NCBI GenBank assembly: GCA_963703045.1
Contig: OY969782.1
Location: forward strand, 1,922,001 to 1,986,000
DNA from: Miltoncostaea sp963703045
GTDB lineage: Bacteria; Actinomycetota; Thermoleophilia; Miltoncostaeales; Miltoncostaeaceae
DNA length: 64,000 nt
Direction of reading: 5' to 3'
Numbering within the stretch: position 1 is the stretch's first letter; each line of letters opens with the position of its first letter. The notes beneath the pieces were generated by a model. The model was not told where the DNA came from. It saw nothing but the letters and a program-made list of their open reading frames with translations, and searched no databases. Below, piece by piece: positions 25,666 to 36,327 of this stretch. The position numbers were made by a program, and so were the translations under genes.

Positions 25666-26541
25666 GTGACCGAGTACGCCATCACCTACGGCAAGACGGA
25701 GGTGCCGGTCTACCGCCACGAGGCGACGCCGCTCGAGGGCCTGCGCGCGCTCTCCGAGTCGGACCGGCGCGGGCGCGACAACGGGCTGTTCGCGGCCCAC
25801 GTCACCGTCGAGATCTACGGCGACAACTTCCTGCCCTCGTACACCGAGGGCGACAACTCGATGGTCGTGGCGACCGACAGCCTGAAGAACCTGATCCTCC
25901 GCGAGACCGGCTCGTGGACCGGCGCCACGCTCGAGAGCCTGCTGGAGCACCTGGGAGATCACCTGCTGACCGGGTACCCCCAGATGGAGGCGCTGCTGGT
26001 CTCGGCGCGCGAGATCCGCTTCGACCCGGCGGGCCCCGGGGGGTCGCTGCACTCCCGGGTCGACGGCGACCACGCCACCGCCGACCTGCGGCTCGCGCGC
26101 GCCGGCGACGGCGTCGCGATCGACGACCTGCGCTGCTCGCTCACGGGGGTGTCGCTGCTCAAGCGCACCGGCAGCGCGTTCACGGCGTTCGTGCGCGACG
26201 ACTACACGACCCTGCCCGAGCGCCACGACCGCCCGCTGTGGGTGGGCCTCGACGTGTCGTGGCGCTACGCCGACCCCCGCGACGCGCTCGGCGCCGACCC
26301 CGCGCGCTACATCGACGCGGGCCAGGTGCGCGACGTCTGCGCGTCGGTCTTCGAGGAGTTCGTCAGCGAGTCGATCCAGCACCTCGTGCACGAGATGGGC
26401 ATCCGCCTGCTGCGGCGGTTCCCCGAGGCGTCGGAGTTCGCGTTCGAGGGCCGCAACATGACCCGCGATCCGGTCGTCTCCGGGGTCTACACCGACCCGT
26501 TCCCCGCCCACGGCACGATCACCCTCACCATGCGCCGGTGA
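25666..26541 (+). CDS. Urate oxidase (uricase)
   Basis: 291 aa, cofactor-free. Oxidises urate to 5-hydroxyisourate. Catalytic and family residues: YGKTEVPVYR (Lys), VATDSLKNLIL (Thr-Asp), SFTAFVRDDYTTLPE-like segment (SAFTAFVRDDYTTL), and ESIQHLVHEMG. GTG 25666 has AGGGAG upstream. Its TGA overlaps the hydroxyisourate hydrolase GTG by 4 bp. Divergent from the xanthine dehydrogenase operon that makes its substrate. Confidence 0.96.
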   Translation: MTEYAITYGKTEVPVYRHEATPLEGLRALSESDRRGRDNGLFAAHVTVEIYGDNFLPSYTEGDNSMVVATDSLKNLILRETGSWTGATLESLLEHLGDHLLTGYPQMEALLVSAREIRFDPAGPGGSLHSRVDGDHATADLRLARAGDGVAIDDLRCSLTGVSLLKRTGSAFTAFVRDDYTTLPERHDRPLWVGLDVSWRYADPRDALGADPARYIDAGQVRDVCASVFEEFVSESIQHLVHEMGIRLLRRFPEASEFAFEGRNMTRDPVVSGVYTDPFPAHGTITLTMRR

Positions 26542-26855
26542 GCGGCGCGCTGACCACCCACGTGCTCGACACGGCCCGCGGGGTGCCCGCCGCCGGCATC
26601 CCGGTGACCCTGCGGCGCGGGGGACGCGTGGTGGCCGAGGCGGTCACCAACGCGCAGGGCCGCACCGACGCCCCGCTGCTCGCGCGCCTCGAGGCCGGCG
26701 CCTACGAGCTCACGTTCGCGGTGGCCGCCTACCTCGGCGGCGTGGGCTTCCTCGACGAGGTGCCGATCCGGTTCCGGGTTGACGACCCCGGCGCCCACCT
26801 GCACGTGCCGCTGCTGCTGTCGCCCTGGTCGTACACGACCTACCGGGGGTCCTGA
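26538..26855 (+). CDS. uraH: 5-hydroxyisourate hydrolase (transthyretin-like)
   Basis: 105 aa, the usual length. Hydrolyses 5-hydroxyisourate to OHCU. N-terminal TTHVLDTARGVPAAGIPV with catalytic His, central Arg in RFRVDD, HLHVPLLLSPWSYTTY and the family-defining C-terminal tetrapeptide YRGS. Coupled to uricase by a GTGA overlap; convergent with the ABC permease gene ending at 26865. Confidence 0.96.
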   Translation: MSGALTTHVLDTARGVPAAGIPVTLRRGGRVVAEAVTNAQGRTDAPLLARLEAGAYELTFAVAAYLGGVGFLDEVPIRFRVDDPGAHLHVPLLLSPWSYTTYRGS

Positions 26856-26864
26856 GCCGCCGGC

Positions 26865-28097
26865 TCAGCTGCGGACGTAGGGGATGCCCACGGCCGCCGG
26901 GGGCCGGGGCCGGCCGATGATGCCGGCGACCGCGACGAGCGTCAGCACGTACGGCAGGGCCTCGAAGAGGATCGCGAGCGAGCTGGAGTAGACCGGCAGG
27001 CGCTGGGCGATGGCGCTCGCCGAGCCGAACAGCAGGCAGGCGAGGAACAGCCCCTTCGGGCGCCAGTTGCCGAAGATGAGGGCGGCCAGCGCGATGAAGC
27101 CCGTGCCCGCGGTCATGTTCTCGCTGAAGGAGTTGACGAAGCCGATCGAGAGGAACGCGCCGCCGAGCGCCGCCAGCACGCCGGACAGCAGCACCGCCGT
27201 CCAGCGGATGCCGTACACCGAGAGCCCGACGGTCTCGGCCGCGCGCGGGTGCTCGCCCACCGCCCGCAGGCGCAACCCGAACGGGGTCCGGAACATCACG
27301 ACGTAGGACACCGGCACGAGGATCAGCGCGACCCAGATCAGCAGGTTCATGGTTCCGAAGGCGTCGCCGAAGAACGGCACGTCGTCGATGAACGCGAGGC
27401 GCACGTCGGGGATCTGGGCGATGCCGCCGGGCGTGCCCTCGGGGCCGTAGATGTCGACGAACAGGTAGCCCGTCAGGCCGACGCCGAGGAACCAGATCGC
27501 CGTGCCGCTCAGGATCTGGTCGGCGCGGAACTGGATCGAGATCAGGGCGTGGATGCCGGCCAGCACCGCGCCGGAGAACGCGGCCAGGAGCACCCCCGCC
27601 TGCCACGAGCCGAACTTGTCGGCGCCGAGGATGCCGAAGAAGGCGCCGAACAGCAGCATGCCCTCGAGGCCGATGTTCACCACCCCGCTGCGTTCCGAGA
27701 ACATCCCGCCGATGGCGGCGAAGATCAGCGGCGTCGCGAAGCGCAGCATCGACGCGGTGAGGGCCGACCAGACGAAGACCGCCTCCAGGTTGTCCACGCT
27801 GGACTGTGTCGCCATGGCGCCGAGCGTCCCGGCGATCAGCGCGAGGCCCACCCCGATGAACCCCATGCGGCGGGGACCGGTCGCGGCGGTGTAGCCGGCG
27901 AGGGCGAGCGCGACGAGGCCGACCACGATCGGCACGAGCGGCTGGCGCACCGTGAAGGGCGGCACCGCGATGACGAAGGCCGCCGATGGCGACGGCGATC
28001 GCCGCCAGGCCGATCGCGCGCTCGCGCGCCGGCACGCGGTCGCGTGCCCACGCGCCGAGGCGGTCGGCGAGGGGCGGGGAGGCCGGCCGCTCGACAT
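26865..28097 (-). CDS. BMP-type nucleoside ABC transporter, second permease
   Basis: Inner-membrane permease with about nine hydrophobic segments. Family motifs: FSERSGVVNIGLEGMLLFGAF, FRADQILSGTAIWFLGVGLT, and a C-terminal permease loop FGLRLRAVGEHPRAAETVGL (ABC-ATPase contact). The first about 38 residues from ATG 28097 are out of character; a better N-terminus (ADRLGAWARDRVPARERAIG, then LAAIAVAI) lies in the neighbouring frame that is continuous with the upstream permease. A one-base insertion near 27985 therefore seems likely, and the true start is uncertain. Confidence 0.85.
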   Translation of the reverse strand: MSSGRPPRPSPTASARGHATACRRASARSAWRRSPSPSAAFVIAVPPFTVRQPLVPIVVGLVALALAGYTAATGPRRMGFIGVGLALIAGTLGAMATQSSVDNLEAVFVWSALTASMLRFATPLIFAAIGGMFSERSGVVNIGLEGMLLFGAFFGILGADKFGSWQAGVLLAAFSGAVLAGIHALISIQFRADQILSGTAIWFLGVGLTGYLFVDIYGPEGTPGGIAQIPDVRLAFIDDVPFFGDAFGTMNLLIWVALILVPVSYVVMFRTPFGLRLRAVGEHPRAAETVGLSVYGIRWTAVLLSGVLAALGGAFLSIGFVNSFSENMTAGTGFIALAALIFGNWRPKGLFLACLLFGSASAIAQRLPVYSSSLAILFEALPYVLTLVAVAGIIGRPRPPAAVGIPYVRS

Positions 28098-28098
28098 C

Positions 28099-29379
28099 GA
28101 CGCGGGCGGCGAGCGCCGCCGCCGCGGCCCGCGTCGCCCGTGGGCGACGGCGCAACCGCGGCAGCCGCGGGCGCGGCAGCGGTCTGCCCCGGCGCCGTCG
28201 CCAGAGGGTGAGGACCAGCACGTCGAGGCCGATGAACAGCAGCACGAGCGCCTGGATCATCGTGGTCAGGTTGCCGGCGAGCTGGGGCGCGAAGACGTCG
28301 GGGTCGAGGCTGCGCGTCGAGGTGCCGTAGAGCAGGGCCCCGAACAGCAGCGAGGCGAAGGCGACGCCGATCGCGGTGTTGCGGCCGAGCAGGGCGACCG
28401 CGATGCCGATGAAGCCGAGCTTCGCGTTCTGCACGTCGAGCTGGCCGAGGCGGAACTGCCAGCCGAGCATGTCCATCGCGCCTCCGAGGCCCGCGAACGC
28501 GCCCGAGATGGCCATCGCCAGGAAGTAGCTGCGGCCGACGCCGATGCCGCCGTACCGGGCGGCCTCGGCGTTGCGCCCGACGGCGCGCACGCGAAAGCCC
28601 AGCGTGGTGCGCGACAGGATCAGCCAGTAGGCCACCAGGGCGAAGATCGCCAGCACGATGCCCAGGTGCAGCCCCTGCAGCACCTCGTCGCCCCAGATGA
28701 CCGGCAGCTTGGCGCCCTCGACGACGTCGTTCGAGATCGGCACGTTGCGGTCGCGCTCGTTCTGCAGCGGTCCGCCGAGCCCGAACAGGTAGCTCCCGAT
28801 CCAGTAGGCGATCCAGTTGAGCATGATCGTGGTGACGACCTCGTGGGCCCCCACCGTCGCCTTCAGGATCCCGGCGATGCCGGCCCAGACGGCGCCCGCC
28901 GCCGCGGCGAGCACGATGGCGATGACGATGTGCGCCGGCCCGAACAGGCCCGACCACGACGAGCCCACCCACACCGAGACGATCGCGCCCATGATCCACT
29001 GGCCCTGGCCGCCGATGTTGAACAGGCCGCAGCGGAAGGCGAACGCCACCGCCAGCGACGTGAAGACCAGGGTGGTGGTGATGATCAGGGTCTGCTGCAG
29101 GTTGAACGCCGCGTTCTCGCGCTCGAACCCGGTGATCCAGGGGAAGAACCAGTTGAGGCCGGTGCCGTTGAAGATGCCCTTGTAGGTCGTGAGGGGGTTG
29201 GAGCCCGTCGCGGCGACGACCACCCCGCCGACCAGGAACGCCATCACGGTCGTGATCAGCGCCGTGACGACGCCGCCGGCATGGGGCACGAACAGCCCGA
29301 ACAGGCCGCCTCGCGGCTCCGGCTCGGGCGGCGGCAGCTGCTGGGGCGGCGGGATCGGGGGCGGGGCGGTGGTGCTCAC
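28099..29379 (-). CDS. BMP-type nucleoside ABC transporter, first permease
   Basis: A Pro-rich cytoplasmic N-terminus (PPPIPPPQQLPPPEPEPRG) precedes about nine membrane segments. Motifs: FRCGLFNIGGQGQWIMGAI, EVVTTIMLNWIAYWIG, and the ATPase-contact loop GFRVRAVGRNAEAARYGGI. GTG 29379 overlaps the ATPase stop by 4 bp. No stop codon separates it from the second permease: the frame runs on through an Arg-rich stretch (about 28060-28200) to near 27980. Either a stop was lost by an indel or the two permeases are fused; I cut at 28099 for convenience. Confidence 0.85.
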
Positions 29380-30953
29380 GGCCGCGCCGGTCCCGCGCCG
29401 CCCATCATCGCGGCGCCGAGCGTCTGGCGGTCCACGCCGGGCGCGAACTCCGAGACGATGCGGCCCTCGAAGATGACGAGGATGCGGTCCGCGAGCGAGA
29501 GCACCTCCTCGAGCTCGAGCGAGACGAGCAGGATCGCGCGGCCCTCGTCGCGCTCGGTCACGAGGCGCCGGTGGACGTACTCGATGGCGCCGACGTCGAG
29601 GCCGCGGGTGGGCTGCGAGGCGACGAGCACCGCCGGGTTGCGCGAGACCTCGCGGGCGATGATCACCTTCTGCTGGTTGCCGCCCGACAGCGAGTTCGCG
29701 TGCGCCTTGACGCCACCGCCGCGGACGTCGAACTCGGTCAGCAACGGCGCCGCCGCCGACTCCATCCGCCGGGGGAACAGCCACCCGTGGCGCGCCGACG
29801 GCGGCGCGTCGAAGTCGTGCAGCGCGATGTTCTCGGCGAGGTTGAAGTCCATCACGAGCCCGCGGTGCTGGCGGTCGGTCGGGATGTGGCCGACGCCGGC
29901 GTCGAGCACCCGGTGCGGGCTCGCCCCGGTGATGTCCCGGCCGTCGGCCGCGATCGTGCCCGAGGTCGGACGGCGCAGGCCGGTGATCGCGTCGATCAGC
30001 TCCGCCTGCCCGTTGCCGTCGACGCCCGCGATGCCCACGATCTCGCCGGCCCTGACCTGGAACGAGAGGCCGCGCACGGCCTCGAGGCCGCGGTCGTCGT
30101 GGACGACCAGGTCGGCGACCTCCAGACGCGTCGCGGCCGGGCGGGCGGGGGGCTTGTCGACCGACAGCACCACGTCGCGGCCGACCATGAAGCGGGCCAG
30201 GCTCTGCTCGGTCGCCCCGGCCGTGTCCTCGGTGGCGATGTACTTGCCGCGCCGCAGCACCGTGACGCGGTCCGCGATGTCGAGGACCTCGTTGAGCTTG
30301 TGGGTGATGAAGATGACCGCCGTGCCCTGGGACGGTCAGGCTGCGGAGGATCCTCGACGAGCTCCGCGGCCTCCTGCGGCGTCAGCACCGCGGTGGGCTC
30401 GTCGAGGATGAGGATGTCGGCGCCGCGGTAGAGGGCCTTCAGGATCTCGACCCGCTGCTGCATGCCGACCGTGATGTCCTGGACGAGCGCGTCCGGGTGA
30501 CACGGCCAGGCCGAAGCGGTCGGAGATCATCTGCACGCGCGCCTCGGACTGGGTGCGGTCGAGCAGGGGGCCGCTGCGGGGCTCCATCGCGAGGACGATG
30601 TTCTCGGCCACGGTCATGACCGGCACGAGCATGAAGTGCTGGTGCACCATGCCGATGCCGAGCGCGATCGCGTCGCTGGGCGAGGCGATCGTGACGGGCC
30701 GGCCCTTGACCCGGATCTCGCCCTCGTCGGGGCTGGTCAGGCCGTACAGCACGTTCATCAGCGTCGACTTGCCCGCCCCGTTCTCGCCGAGCAGGGCATG
30801 GACCTCGCCCCGGCGGAGGTCGAGCGAGACGTCGTCGGAGGCGACGACCCCCGGGTACCGCTTGGTGATGTGGCTCAGCTCCAGCACGACCTCCCCCGGC
30901 GCGCCGGGCGCCGGGGGAGCGTGCTGCTCGGTGGAGGGCCGGTCCACGGCCAC
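29376..30953 (-). CDS. BMP-type nucleoside ABC transporter, duplicated ATP-binding protein (frameshifted)
   Basis: About 525 aa with two ABC cassettes. First cassette: Walker A GENGAGKSTL, Q-loop VHQHFMLVP, and in the next frame MQQRVEILKALYRGADILIL (signature region plus Walker B DEPTAVLTPQE). Second cassette: GVDGNGQAELI in the degenerate P-loop, LSGGNQQKVIIARE signature, SQPTRGLDVGA. The frame changes near 30495 and again near 30335-30350; all pieces are in order and otherwise intact, so indel errors are likelier than decay. GTG 30953 lies 21 bp after the lipoprotein stop. Confidence 0.85.
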
Positions 30954-30974
30954 GGTGGGCGGCCCGGTCTCGGG

Positions 30975-32021
30975 CTAGAGCGCCGAGGGGACCGTGATCT
31001 CGCCGTCGATGATCTGCTGCTGCAGGCCGTCGATCTCGTCGAGGACCTCCTGCGGCACGTCGGGGCTGTTGGTGCCGAGCGCCACGCCCTCGTTGGCGAG
31101 GTTGAACGTGGCGTCCTCGCCGCCCGTGAAGCTGCCGTCCTCGACGGACTGGATCGTGTCGAAGACCGAGGTGTCAACGCGCTTGACGGCGCTGGTCAGG
31201 ATGTGCGGACCGAGGTCGGACTGGTCGCGGTCGACGCCGACGCCCCAGACGCCCTCGTCCTCGGCCGCCGACAGGGCACCGAGGCCGCAGCCGCCGGCCA
31301 CCTGGAAGACGACCTGCGAGCCCTTGGAGATCTGGTCGAGGGCCTTCTCCTTGCACTTGGCCTGGGCCACGAAGTCCTGCGAGTAGTCGATCAGGACCGT
31401 CGTGTCCGGGTTGGCGGCGAGCGCCCCGGCCTTGTACCCGGCGATGAAGATCGTGACCGTCGGGATCTCCAGGCCGCCGACCGCGCTGACCACGGGGGGC
31501 GTGCCGGGCGCCTTGAGCTCGGCCATCTTCGCGGCCATGTAGCCGACCAGGTAGCTGTTCTCGTTGGTCGCGAACGTCAGACCGCGCACGTTCGAGGGCG
31601 TGCCCTTGAGGTCGGCGTTCGCGAAGTCGACGATCGCGAAGTTGCGGTCGGGGAACTTCTGGGCGACCGTCGAGATGGCGTCCGCCATCAGGAAGCCGAC
31701 GCCGACGGTGAGGTCGTAGTCGCTGCGGGCGAGCGTGGTCAGGTTGGCGATGTAGTCGCCGGCCGCGGCCGACTCGATCGGGCGACCGTCGACGCCCAGC
31801 TCCGTCTGGGCGCGCTCGAGGCCCTCGAGCGCCGACTGGTTGAACGATCGATCGTTGAACTTGCCGACGTCACTGACCAGCCCCGCCTTCAGGTCGGAGC
31901 TCGGCGTCGACTCCGCTCCTGCCCCGGAATCGCCCGAGTCGTCACCGCATGCGACCACCAGGCCGAGCGTCGCCACGATGGCGACGGCCCCGGCCAGAAC
32001 CCTCCAGCGTCGTGCTCTCAA
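30975..32021 (-). CDS. BMP-family nucleoside-binding lipoprotein
   Basis: 348 aa solute-binding protein of the PnrA/Med/BMP family, which binds purine nucleosides in characterised members. Signal peptide with lipobox LVVAC (about 21-25), then GDDSGDSG linker. Ligand-fold motifs: LVSDVGKFNDRSFNQSALEG, NFAIVDFAN, GYMAAKMA, and VFQVAGGCGLGALSAAED. TTG 32021 is preceded by GAGGGAG at good spacing. First gene of the transporter operon; its place between purine catabolism and nucleoside phosphorylase genes fits nucleoside uptake. Confidence 0.93.
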   Translation of the reverse strand: MRARRWRVLAGAVAIVATLGLVVACGDDSGDSGAGAESTPSSDLKAGLVSDVGKFNDRSFNQSALEGLERAQTELGVDGRPIESAAAGDYIANLTTLARSDYDLTVGVGFLMADAISTVAQKFPDRNFAIVDFANADLKGTPSNVRGLTFATNENSYLVGYMAAKMAELKAPGTPPVVSAVGGLEIPTVTIFIAGYKAGALAANPDTTVLIDYSQDFVAQAKCKEKALDQISKGSQVVFQVAGGCGLGALSAAEDEGVWGVGVDRDQSDLGPHILTSAVKRVDTSVFDTIQSVEDGSFTGGEDATFNLANEGVALGTNSPDVPQEVLDEIDGLQQQIIDGEITVPSAL

Positions 32022-32083
32022 TTGACCGCTCCCTCATCCGCCCGCGCCGTGGGGTGCACACGGGGCATGGTCCGTAGCGCGCC

Positions 32084-32089
32084 TTTATA
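32084..32089 (-). promoter_or_regulatory. Possible -10 box of the nucleoside transporter operon
   Basis: TATAAA on the minus strand stands out in GC-rich DNA, about 63 nt upstream of the lipoprotein start. No convincing -35 element is seen at the right spacing. Confidence 0.3.
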
Positions 32090-32148
32090 CATCGTCGGAG
32101 GTCGCGAGCGATACCGCCTCCGCACGCGAGCGCGAGAGCCGTGCCCGG

Positions 32149-33425
<1,277 letters not shown>

Positions 33426-33429
<4 letters not shown>

Positions 33430-33827
33430 CGGCCGGCCCGCGTCCCCAGGTCGTCCGGGCCGAAGGCGTTCGGCAGCAGCGCGTCGAGGGCGATCGGCCC
33501 GTCCTCGCCGTCGAGCGCCAGACGCGGCCCGCCGTGCTCGAACAGCAGCTGGCGGCAGCGCCCGCACGGCGTGAGCGGACTGCCGTCCCCGGCGACCACC
33601 GCCACCGCCACCAGGCGCCCCCCGCCCGTGGCGAGCAGGTCGCTGACGAGGCCGCACTCGGCGCAGAGCCCGAGGCCGTAGCTCGCGTTCTCGACGTTGC
33701 ACCCGCGCACCAGCCGGCCGTCGTCGGTGAGCCCGGCCGCTCCGACGAGCACGCCCGAGTAGGGCGCGTAGGACCGGTCGGTCATCGTGCGCGCCTCGGC
33801 CCGCAGCAGGGGCCAGTCGATGCTCAC
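33426..33827 (-). CDS. cdd: Cytidine deaminase
   Basis: 133 aa, homotetramer type. Zinc and catalytic residues: CNVENASYGLGLCAECG (Cys plus proton-shuttle Glu) and PCGRCRQLL. N-terminal SYAPYSGVLVGAAGL matches the substrate-binding segment. GTG 33827 overlaps the HAD gene stop by 4 bp. Confidence 0.94.
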
Positions 33828-34531
33828 CCCGCGCCGCCCGAGAGCGCCGCGACCGCGGCGGGCGCCTCTCGGATCTCGCGGATGCGGGCCAGGCGCGGGT
33901 GCGACTCGTCGACCTCGGCCTGCTCGAACGCCCACGTCACGTGGTAGGGCACGTGGACCCCCGCGCCCCCCAGCTCGAGCACGGGCGCGATGTCCGAGCG
34001 CACCGAGTTGCCGATCATGCAGAAGCGCTGCGGGCGCGCGCCGAGCCTGCCGAGCACGCGGGCGTAGGTGGCCGGGTCCTTCTCGGCGACGATCTCGACG
34101 CTCTCGAACACCTCCGCCACGCCGGAGGCGGCGACCTTCGACTCCTGGTGGAAGAGGTCGCCCTTCGAGATGAGCACCAGGCGGTGGCCGTCGGCGAGCT
34201 GGCCCAGCGCGTCGGCAACCCCGTCGAGCAGCTCCACCGGGTGGCCCATCAGCTCCTTGCCCATCTGGATGATGCGCTCGATCTGGGCGCCGTCGATGCG
34301 GTGGTCGGTGAGGGTGAGCGCGGTCTCGATCATCGAGAGCGTGAATCCCTTGACCCCGTAGCCGAAGACCGCGAGGTTGCGCCGCTCGGTCTCGAGCAGA
34401 GCGCCCTGGACCGTCTCGGCGTCGACCCACGGCGCGAGCAGCTCGACGTAGCGCCCCTCGGTCACGGCGAAGTGCCCCTCGCTGTGCCAGAGCGTGTCGT
34501 CCGCGTCGATGCCGATCACCTCGATCCCCAT
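33824..34531 (-). CDS. HAD-family hydrolase, possible nucleotidase
   Basis: 235 aa. HAD motif I is DADDTLW (usual DxDxTLW), motif II is the Ser/Thr in LVLISKGD, motif III the Lys in AEKDP, motif IV near MIGNSVRSDIAPVLELGG. A helical cap lies between I and II. Its place upstream of cytidine deaminase suggests dephosphorylation of (pyrimidine) nucleotides, an inference. Divergent from adenosine deaminase with 60 bp between starts. Confidence 0.85.
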   Translation of the reverse strand: MGIEVIGIDADDTLWHSEGHFAVTEGRYVELLAPWVDAETVQGALLETERRNLAVFGYGVKGFTLSMIETALTLTDHRIDGAQIERIIQMGKELMGHPVELLDGVADALGQLADGHRLVLISKGDLFHQESKVAASGVAEVFESVEIVAEKDPATYARVLGRLGARPQRFCMIGNSVRSDIAPVLELGGAGVHVPYHVTWAFEQAEVDESHPRLARIREIREAPAAVAALSGGAG

Positions 34532-34591
34532 GGGAGTCAGTCTAGGGGCGCCGCTGGCCCGCACTCCCCCGCGGTCGACTAGCGTGGAGCC

Positions 34592-35665
34592 ATGGACATC
34601 GACGCCCAGAACGTGATCCGCGCCCCGAAGGTGCTCCTGCACGACCACCTCGACGGGGGCTTGCGCCCGGCGACGATCGTCGACCTGGCACGGGAGGGTG
34701 GGTACGCCGGCCTGCCCACCACCGACCCCGGCGAGCTGCGCGAGGTCATCTCGCGCGGGGCCAACCGCAACGACCTGGTCCTCTACCTCGAGACGTTCGC
34801 CCACACGGTCGCGGTGATGCAGAGCCGCGAGGCGCTGGAGCGGGTGGCGGTGGAGTGCGCCGAGGACCTCGCCGAGGACGGCGTGGTGTACGCCGAGATC
34901 CGCTTCGCCCCCGAGCTGCACGTCGAGGGTGGACTCGATCTCGACGGTGTCGTCGAGGCGGTGCTGGCCGGGTTCGAGCGCGGCACGTCGGGCCGCGAGC
35001 TGACGGTGCGCGTGCTCTGCTCGGCGATGCGCCAGCAGGCCAGCAGCCTCGAGATCGCCGAGCTGGCGCTGCGCCACCGCGACGAGGGCGTGTGCGGCTT
35101 CGACATCGCGGGTCCCGAGGCCGGGCACCCGCCCTCGCGCCACCTCGACGCCTTCTCGCGGGTGATGCGCGACGACTTCCACATCACCATCCATGCCGGC
35201 GAGGCCTTCGGGCTGCCGTCGATCGCCGAGGCACTGCACGTCTGCGGCGCCGAGCGGCTCGGCCACGGCGTGCGGATCATCGACGACATCCACCCCGACG
35301 GCGAGGGCGGGTACACGATGGGTCGCCTCGCGTCGTTCGTGCGCGACCGCCGGGTGCCGCTCGAGCTCTGCCCGAGTTCCAACGTCCACGTGGGCGCCGC
35401 GCCGTCGATCGCGGAGCACCCGATCGGCCTGCTGACCGACCTGCGCTTCCGCGTCACCGTCAACACCGACAACCGGCTGATGAGCGACACGCGCCTCAGC
35501 CGGGAGTTCCAGCACCTGGCGGCGGCCTTCGGGTGGGACCTCGACGACATGCGCTGGGCGACCATCAACGCGATGAAGAGCGCCTTCCTGCCCTTCGACG
35601 AGCGCCTGCACCTCATCAACCGGGTCATCAAGCCCGGCTACTCGATGCTGGGCGCCGACGGGTAG
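34592..35665 (+). CDS. add: Adenosine deaminase
   Basis: 357 aa. Converts adenosine/deoxyadenosine to inosine/deoxyinosine. Zinc ligands and catalysis: LHDHLDGGLRP (HxH), HAGEAFGLPS (His and Glu), GHGVRI, and NTDNRLMS with the metal-binding Asp. Length is normal. It is the only plus-strand gene in this part of the island; its product inosine would be taken by the purine nucleoside phosphorylase at 43371. Confidence 0.95.
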   Translation: MDIDAQNVIRAPKVLLHDHLDGGLRPATIVDLAREGGYAGLPTTDPGELREVISRGANRNDLVLYLETFAHTVAVMQSREALERVAVECAEDLAEDGVVYAEIRFAPELHVEGGLDLDGVVEAVLAGFERGTSGRELTVRVLCSAMRQQASSLEIAELALRHRDEGVCGFDIAGPEAGHPPSRHLDAFSRVMRDDFHITIHAGEAFGLPSIAEALHVCGAERLGHGVRIIDDIHPDGEGGYTMGRLASFVRDRRVPLELCPSSNVHVGAAPSIAEHPIGLLTDLRFRVTVNTDNRLMSDTRLSREFQHLAAAFGWDLDDMRWATINAMKSAFLPFDERLHLINRVIKPGYSMLGADG

Positions 35666-35685
35666 GCACGCCGGGCCTCCGCCGG

Positions 35686-36282
35686 TCAGATGGCCGGCGG
35701 GCCCCCGTCCATCCATTTGTCGAGGGCGCGCGGCTGCCAGGCCTCGAGCGCGTCCAGCAGCGCCGCGGGGTCGCTCTCGCGCAGCAGCAGCGAACGGTGC
35801 TCGGGGCGCACGAACCGGGCGTCCCGCGCGGCGTCCATCATCGCGGTCAGCGGGCCCCAGTAGCCCGCGACGTCGAGCAGCCCGACCGGCTTGGCGTGGA
35901 TGCCGAGCTGGGTCCAGGTGAGGGCCTCCACCAGCTCCTCGATGGTGCCGACGCCCCCCGGCAGCGCCGCGAAGGCGTCCGAGCGCTCGGCCATCTGGAA
36001 CTTGCGCTCGTGCATCGACCCGACCACCACCAGCTCGGTGAGGTCCACCTTCGAGATCTCCCGCTCGTGCAGCGCCCGGGGGATGACGCCGGTCACCGGC
36101 GCCCCGCCTGCGAGCGCGGCGTTCGCCGCGATGCCCATCAGCCCGACGGTGCCGCCGCCGTAGACCATCCCCATGCCCCGGCGCGCGATCTCGGCGCCCA
36201 GCGCCTCGGCCGCCTCGGCGTAGGCGGGGTCCGCCCCCGGGGAGGAGCCGGCGTAGACGCAGACGGTCCGGAGTGTGGGCAC
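35686..36282 (-). CDS. LOG-family nucleotide hydrolase (TIGR00730, Rossmann fold)
   Basis: 198 aa. LOG proteins release the base from nucleoside 5'-monophosphates (cytokinin-type phosphoribohydrolases). Signatures: MVYGGGTVGLMG and PGGVGTIEELVEALTW (PGGxGTxxE). The physiological substrate is unknown; the nucleotide-salvage context suggests AMP-like nucleotides. An array of four 60-bp repeats starts 46 bp upstream of its ATG (36282). Confidence 0.92.
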   Translation of the reverse strand: MPTLRTVCVYAGSSPGADPAYAEAAEALGAEIARRGMGMVYGGGTVGLMGIAANAALAGGAPVTGVIPRALHEREISKVDLTELVVVGSMHERKFQMAERSDAFAALPGGVGTIEELVEALTWTQLGIHAKPVGLLDVAGYWGPLTAMMDAARDARFVRPEHRSLLLRESDPAALLDALEAWQPRALDKWMDGGPPAI

Positions 36283-36327
36283 GGGCCGATCCTACGGGGG
36301 CGGCGCCGGGGCCCCGTTCCGTCGGTC

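Noticed and set aside
30320..30500. A separate small gene between two ABC ATPase halves
   Set aside because: The middle frame carries the signature helix and Walker B of the first cassette in the right order, so it is part of one ATPase gene.
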